Origin: Trogon surrucura | Taxonomy: Eukaryota; Chordata; Aves; Trogoniformes; Trogonidae | Assembly: GCA_020746105.1 (NCBI GenBank) | Contig: CM036632.1 | Location: 5,580,001 to 5,644,000 of the forward strand | Direction of reading: 5' to 3' | DNA length: 64,000 bases | Notes under the pieces: model-generated | Database searches by the model: none | Seen by the model: only the letters and a program-made list of their open reading frames with translations | What the model was told of the DNA's origin: nothing | Program-made: the position numbers and the translations under genes | Shown: positions 63,703-64,000 of the stretch, in pieces | Layout: each line of letters starts with the position of its first letter | Numbering within the stretch: the first letter of the stretch is position 1

Positions 63703-64000
63703 TGCTCCTCTCCTTGGTGTGGCTGCGTCTCCGGAACTTCTCCCTAGCTGCTCCATCTCCAGCCGGCTGTGTTTCAGCTTCTCTTAGACCCTCTTTCAGG
63801 GCCACTCCCGCCATTTCATCAATAAATGAAGGAGCCCCACTACAAAGAGAGACACAGCAAAACGGGAGCGATACAGACGATAAATGTTCAGTCACCCAAA
63901 GAAGTAGGGAGGGAAAATTCGGCTAACAGGCTCTGAATTTTAAAATGAACTTTGGCTCTTCATTATGTGTAAAATAAGCCAAGGAGGCAGCTCCAAGATG

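Larger units (their letters stand above)
58747..64000 (-). other. ELFN1: Non-coding region upstream of ELFN1, inferred 5' intron
   Basis: No recognisable coding sequence is present. The candidate acceptor at its right edge (minus-strand sense) implies that this is intronic, with the promoter and 5' non-coding exons beyond the window. Contents: 58,747-60,984 unique sequence; 60,985-61,125 MIR-like fragment; 61,126-63,650 unique sequence; 63,651-63,702 alternating purine-pyrimidine and CA/CCCCA tract; 63,703-64,000 nothing recognisable. No convincing CpG-island promoter is visible. Confidence 0.45.

Overview
The window is vertebrate nuclear DNA, almost certainly from a bird. The repeats are mainly CR1 (LINE) copies ending in the avian ATTCTRTGAT-type tail, with a few very old MIR/CORE-SINE-like remnants. 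I see no Alu, L1 or B-type SINEs. The sequence is mostly non-coding, with two recognisable protein-coding loci. There are no prokaryotic features, CRISPR arrays, tRNAs or rRNAs that I can support.

Layout. Positions 1-36,514 read as non-coding and are inferred to be the last intron of MAD1L1, plus strand. The final coding exon of MAD1L1, encoding the last 52 residues of the spindle-checkpoint protein MAD1, lies at 36,515-36,673. A 3'UTR of about 0.9 kb follows, with an AATAAA at 37,564. Positions of roughly 37,590-55,540 are intergenic. The intact single-exon coding region of ELFN1 (796 aa) lies on the minus strand at 56,322-58,712, with an AT-rich 3'UTR to its left. A strong splice acceptor just upstream of its ATG suggests that 58,747-64,000 is the 5' intron of ELFN1. 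The two genes are tail to tail, matching the convergent ELFN1/MAD1L1 arrangement known in mammals. This conserved synteny supports both assignments.

The two genes share no pathway. MAD1 works at kinetochores and nuclear pores in the mitotic checkpoint. ELFN1 is a postsynaptic adhesion protein that recruits group III metabotropic glutamate receptors in trans.

Besides the genes I list seven CR1 or CR1-like fragments, including a 0.9-kb copy with an open reverse-transcriptase C-terminus and a decayed copy recognisable by colinearity with it. I also list four MIR-like fragments, one further ancient interspersed repeat, several microsatellites, CpG-rich patches inside the inferred MAD1L1 intron, and a perfect 58-bp inverted repeat pair (42,514-42,571 and 43,762-43,819) that I cannot assign to any family. 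I found no convincing novel multi-gene system. The inverted repeat and the intronic CpG patches are the most worthwhile leads.
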